NCBI GenBank assembly: GCA_038230415.1 | Contig: JBBRNH010000113.1 | Coordinates: 1-14,793, forward strand | Length of the DNA: 14,793 nt | From: JBBRNH01 sp038230415 | GTDB taxonomy: Bacteria > Bacteroidota > Bacteroidia > Cytophagales > Spirosomataceae | Direction: 5' to 3' | Part shown: piece after piece, positions 14,643 through 14,793 of the stretch | Layout of the letters: every line of letters begins with the position of its first letter | Position numbering within the stretch: the first letter of the stretch is position 1 | The notes under the pieces: model-generated | What the model saw: the letters and a program-made list of their open reading frames with translations, nothing else | Told to the model about the DNA's origin: nothing | Databases searched by the model: none | Translations under genes and position numbers: made by a program

Positions 14643-14793
14643 ATGAAACTACGATCACTCCCGTTCGAGACCGAAGCCACCGACCACCACGCGCTACGGC
14701 AATACTTCAAAGAGCTACCTACCCTGTTAGAAACAGGTATGATGCTCAACATCACGGATCACTACACGCTCAAATGCTTTGACCATGTTGATA
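14643..14793 (+). CDS. Hypothetical protein, N-terminal part only (cut by window end)
   Basis: An open frame of 50 codons runs from ATG 14643 to the window end without a stop, starting MKLRSLPFETEATDHHALRQ and continuing with FKELPTLLETGMMLNITDHY. It is not recognised. It follows the iteron-like region on the same strand, so it is probably another replication or mobilization gene of the element, but the part shown carries no diagnostic motif. An overlapping frame from 14480 in another phase is considered a shadow. Confidence 0.6.
   Translation, partial: MKLRSLPFETEATDHHALRQYFKELPTLLETGMMLNITDHYTLKCFDHVD

Larger units (their letters stand above)
7452..14793 (+). mobile_element. Integrative mobile element (one end; continues past the window)
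   Basis: The proposed border is the tRNA-like fragment at 7452-7510. Inside it lie repeats resembling integrase arm sites, a tyrosine integrase, two antitoxin paralogues, a MazF-type toxin, an excisionase-type HTH protein, a VirE_N primase-like protein, a RepA-like ATPase and an iteron-like region. This is the gene set of Bacteroidota integrative and mobilizable elements. No relaxase or conjugation gene is seen within the window, so whether it is mobilizable, conjugative or phage-satellite-like is unknown. The far end is not present. Confidence 0.7.

Noticed and set aside
14480..14782. Plus-strand 100-aa open frame over the iteron-like region
   Set aside because: It crosses three palindromes and the repeat array and overlaps the better gene start at 14643 in another phase; its composition is not protein-like.

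Overview
The window looks like chromosome of a Bacteroidota bacterium, most likely a Cytophagales relative of Spirosoma. Pointers are ClpC and WbqC-type proteins close to that group, TAnnTTTG-type promoter boxes, little use of Shine-Dalgarno sites, and a Bacteroidota-style tyrosine integrase with VirE_N (BT4734-like) and AAA replication genes. The assignment rests on protein style and has not been searched.

Region 1 (1-5062) is ordinary chromosome. It holds a minus-strand lipid A-type acyltransferase, a divergent WbqC-family protein, a complete ClpC chaperone ATPase with a strong bidirectional terminator, and a minus-strand VapB/VapC toxin-antitoxin pair with its own promoter.

Region 2 (about 5200-7301) is decayed. 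A secreted TlpA/thioredoxin-like gene has lost its start codon, carries a stop and a frameshift, and is cut by an IS3-family end at 5826. The IS3 copy is frameshifted and is itself interrupted by an IS5-family element with perfect 17-bp ends (6423-7301) whose transposase is also broken.

Region 3 (about 7411-14793, running off the window) looks like one end of an integrated mobile element. It opens with a minus-strand terminator, a fragment resembling the 3' half of a tRNA-Thr(UGU) gene, two triplets of CTC(C)TTAT repeats placed like integrase arm sites, and a strong inverted repeat. Then come a DUF5618-like gene and the tyrosine integrase. Cargo follows: a MazF-type toxin-antitoxin pair, then a second copy of the antitoxin followed not by a MazF gene but by an unknown 275-aa protein. 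After that come an excisionase-type HTH protein, two small unknown proteins, a VirE_N primase-like protein, and a RecA-fold (RepA-like) ATPase. A 214-bp stretch full of TTACCA(G/C)C repeats and palindromes may be a replication origin or operator. The window ends inside a further unknown gene.

The most interesting parts are the att/arm-site architecture, the duplicated antitoxin with a swapped partner, and the iteron-like region behind the helicase-like gene.
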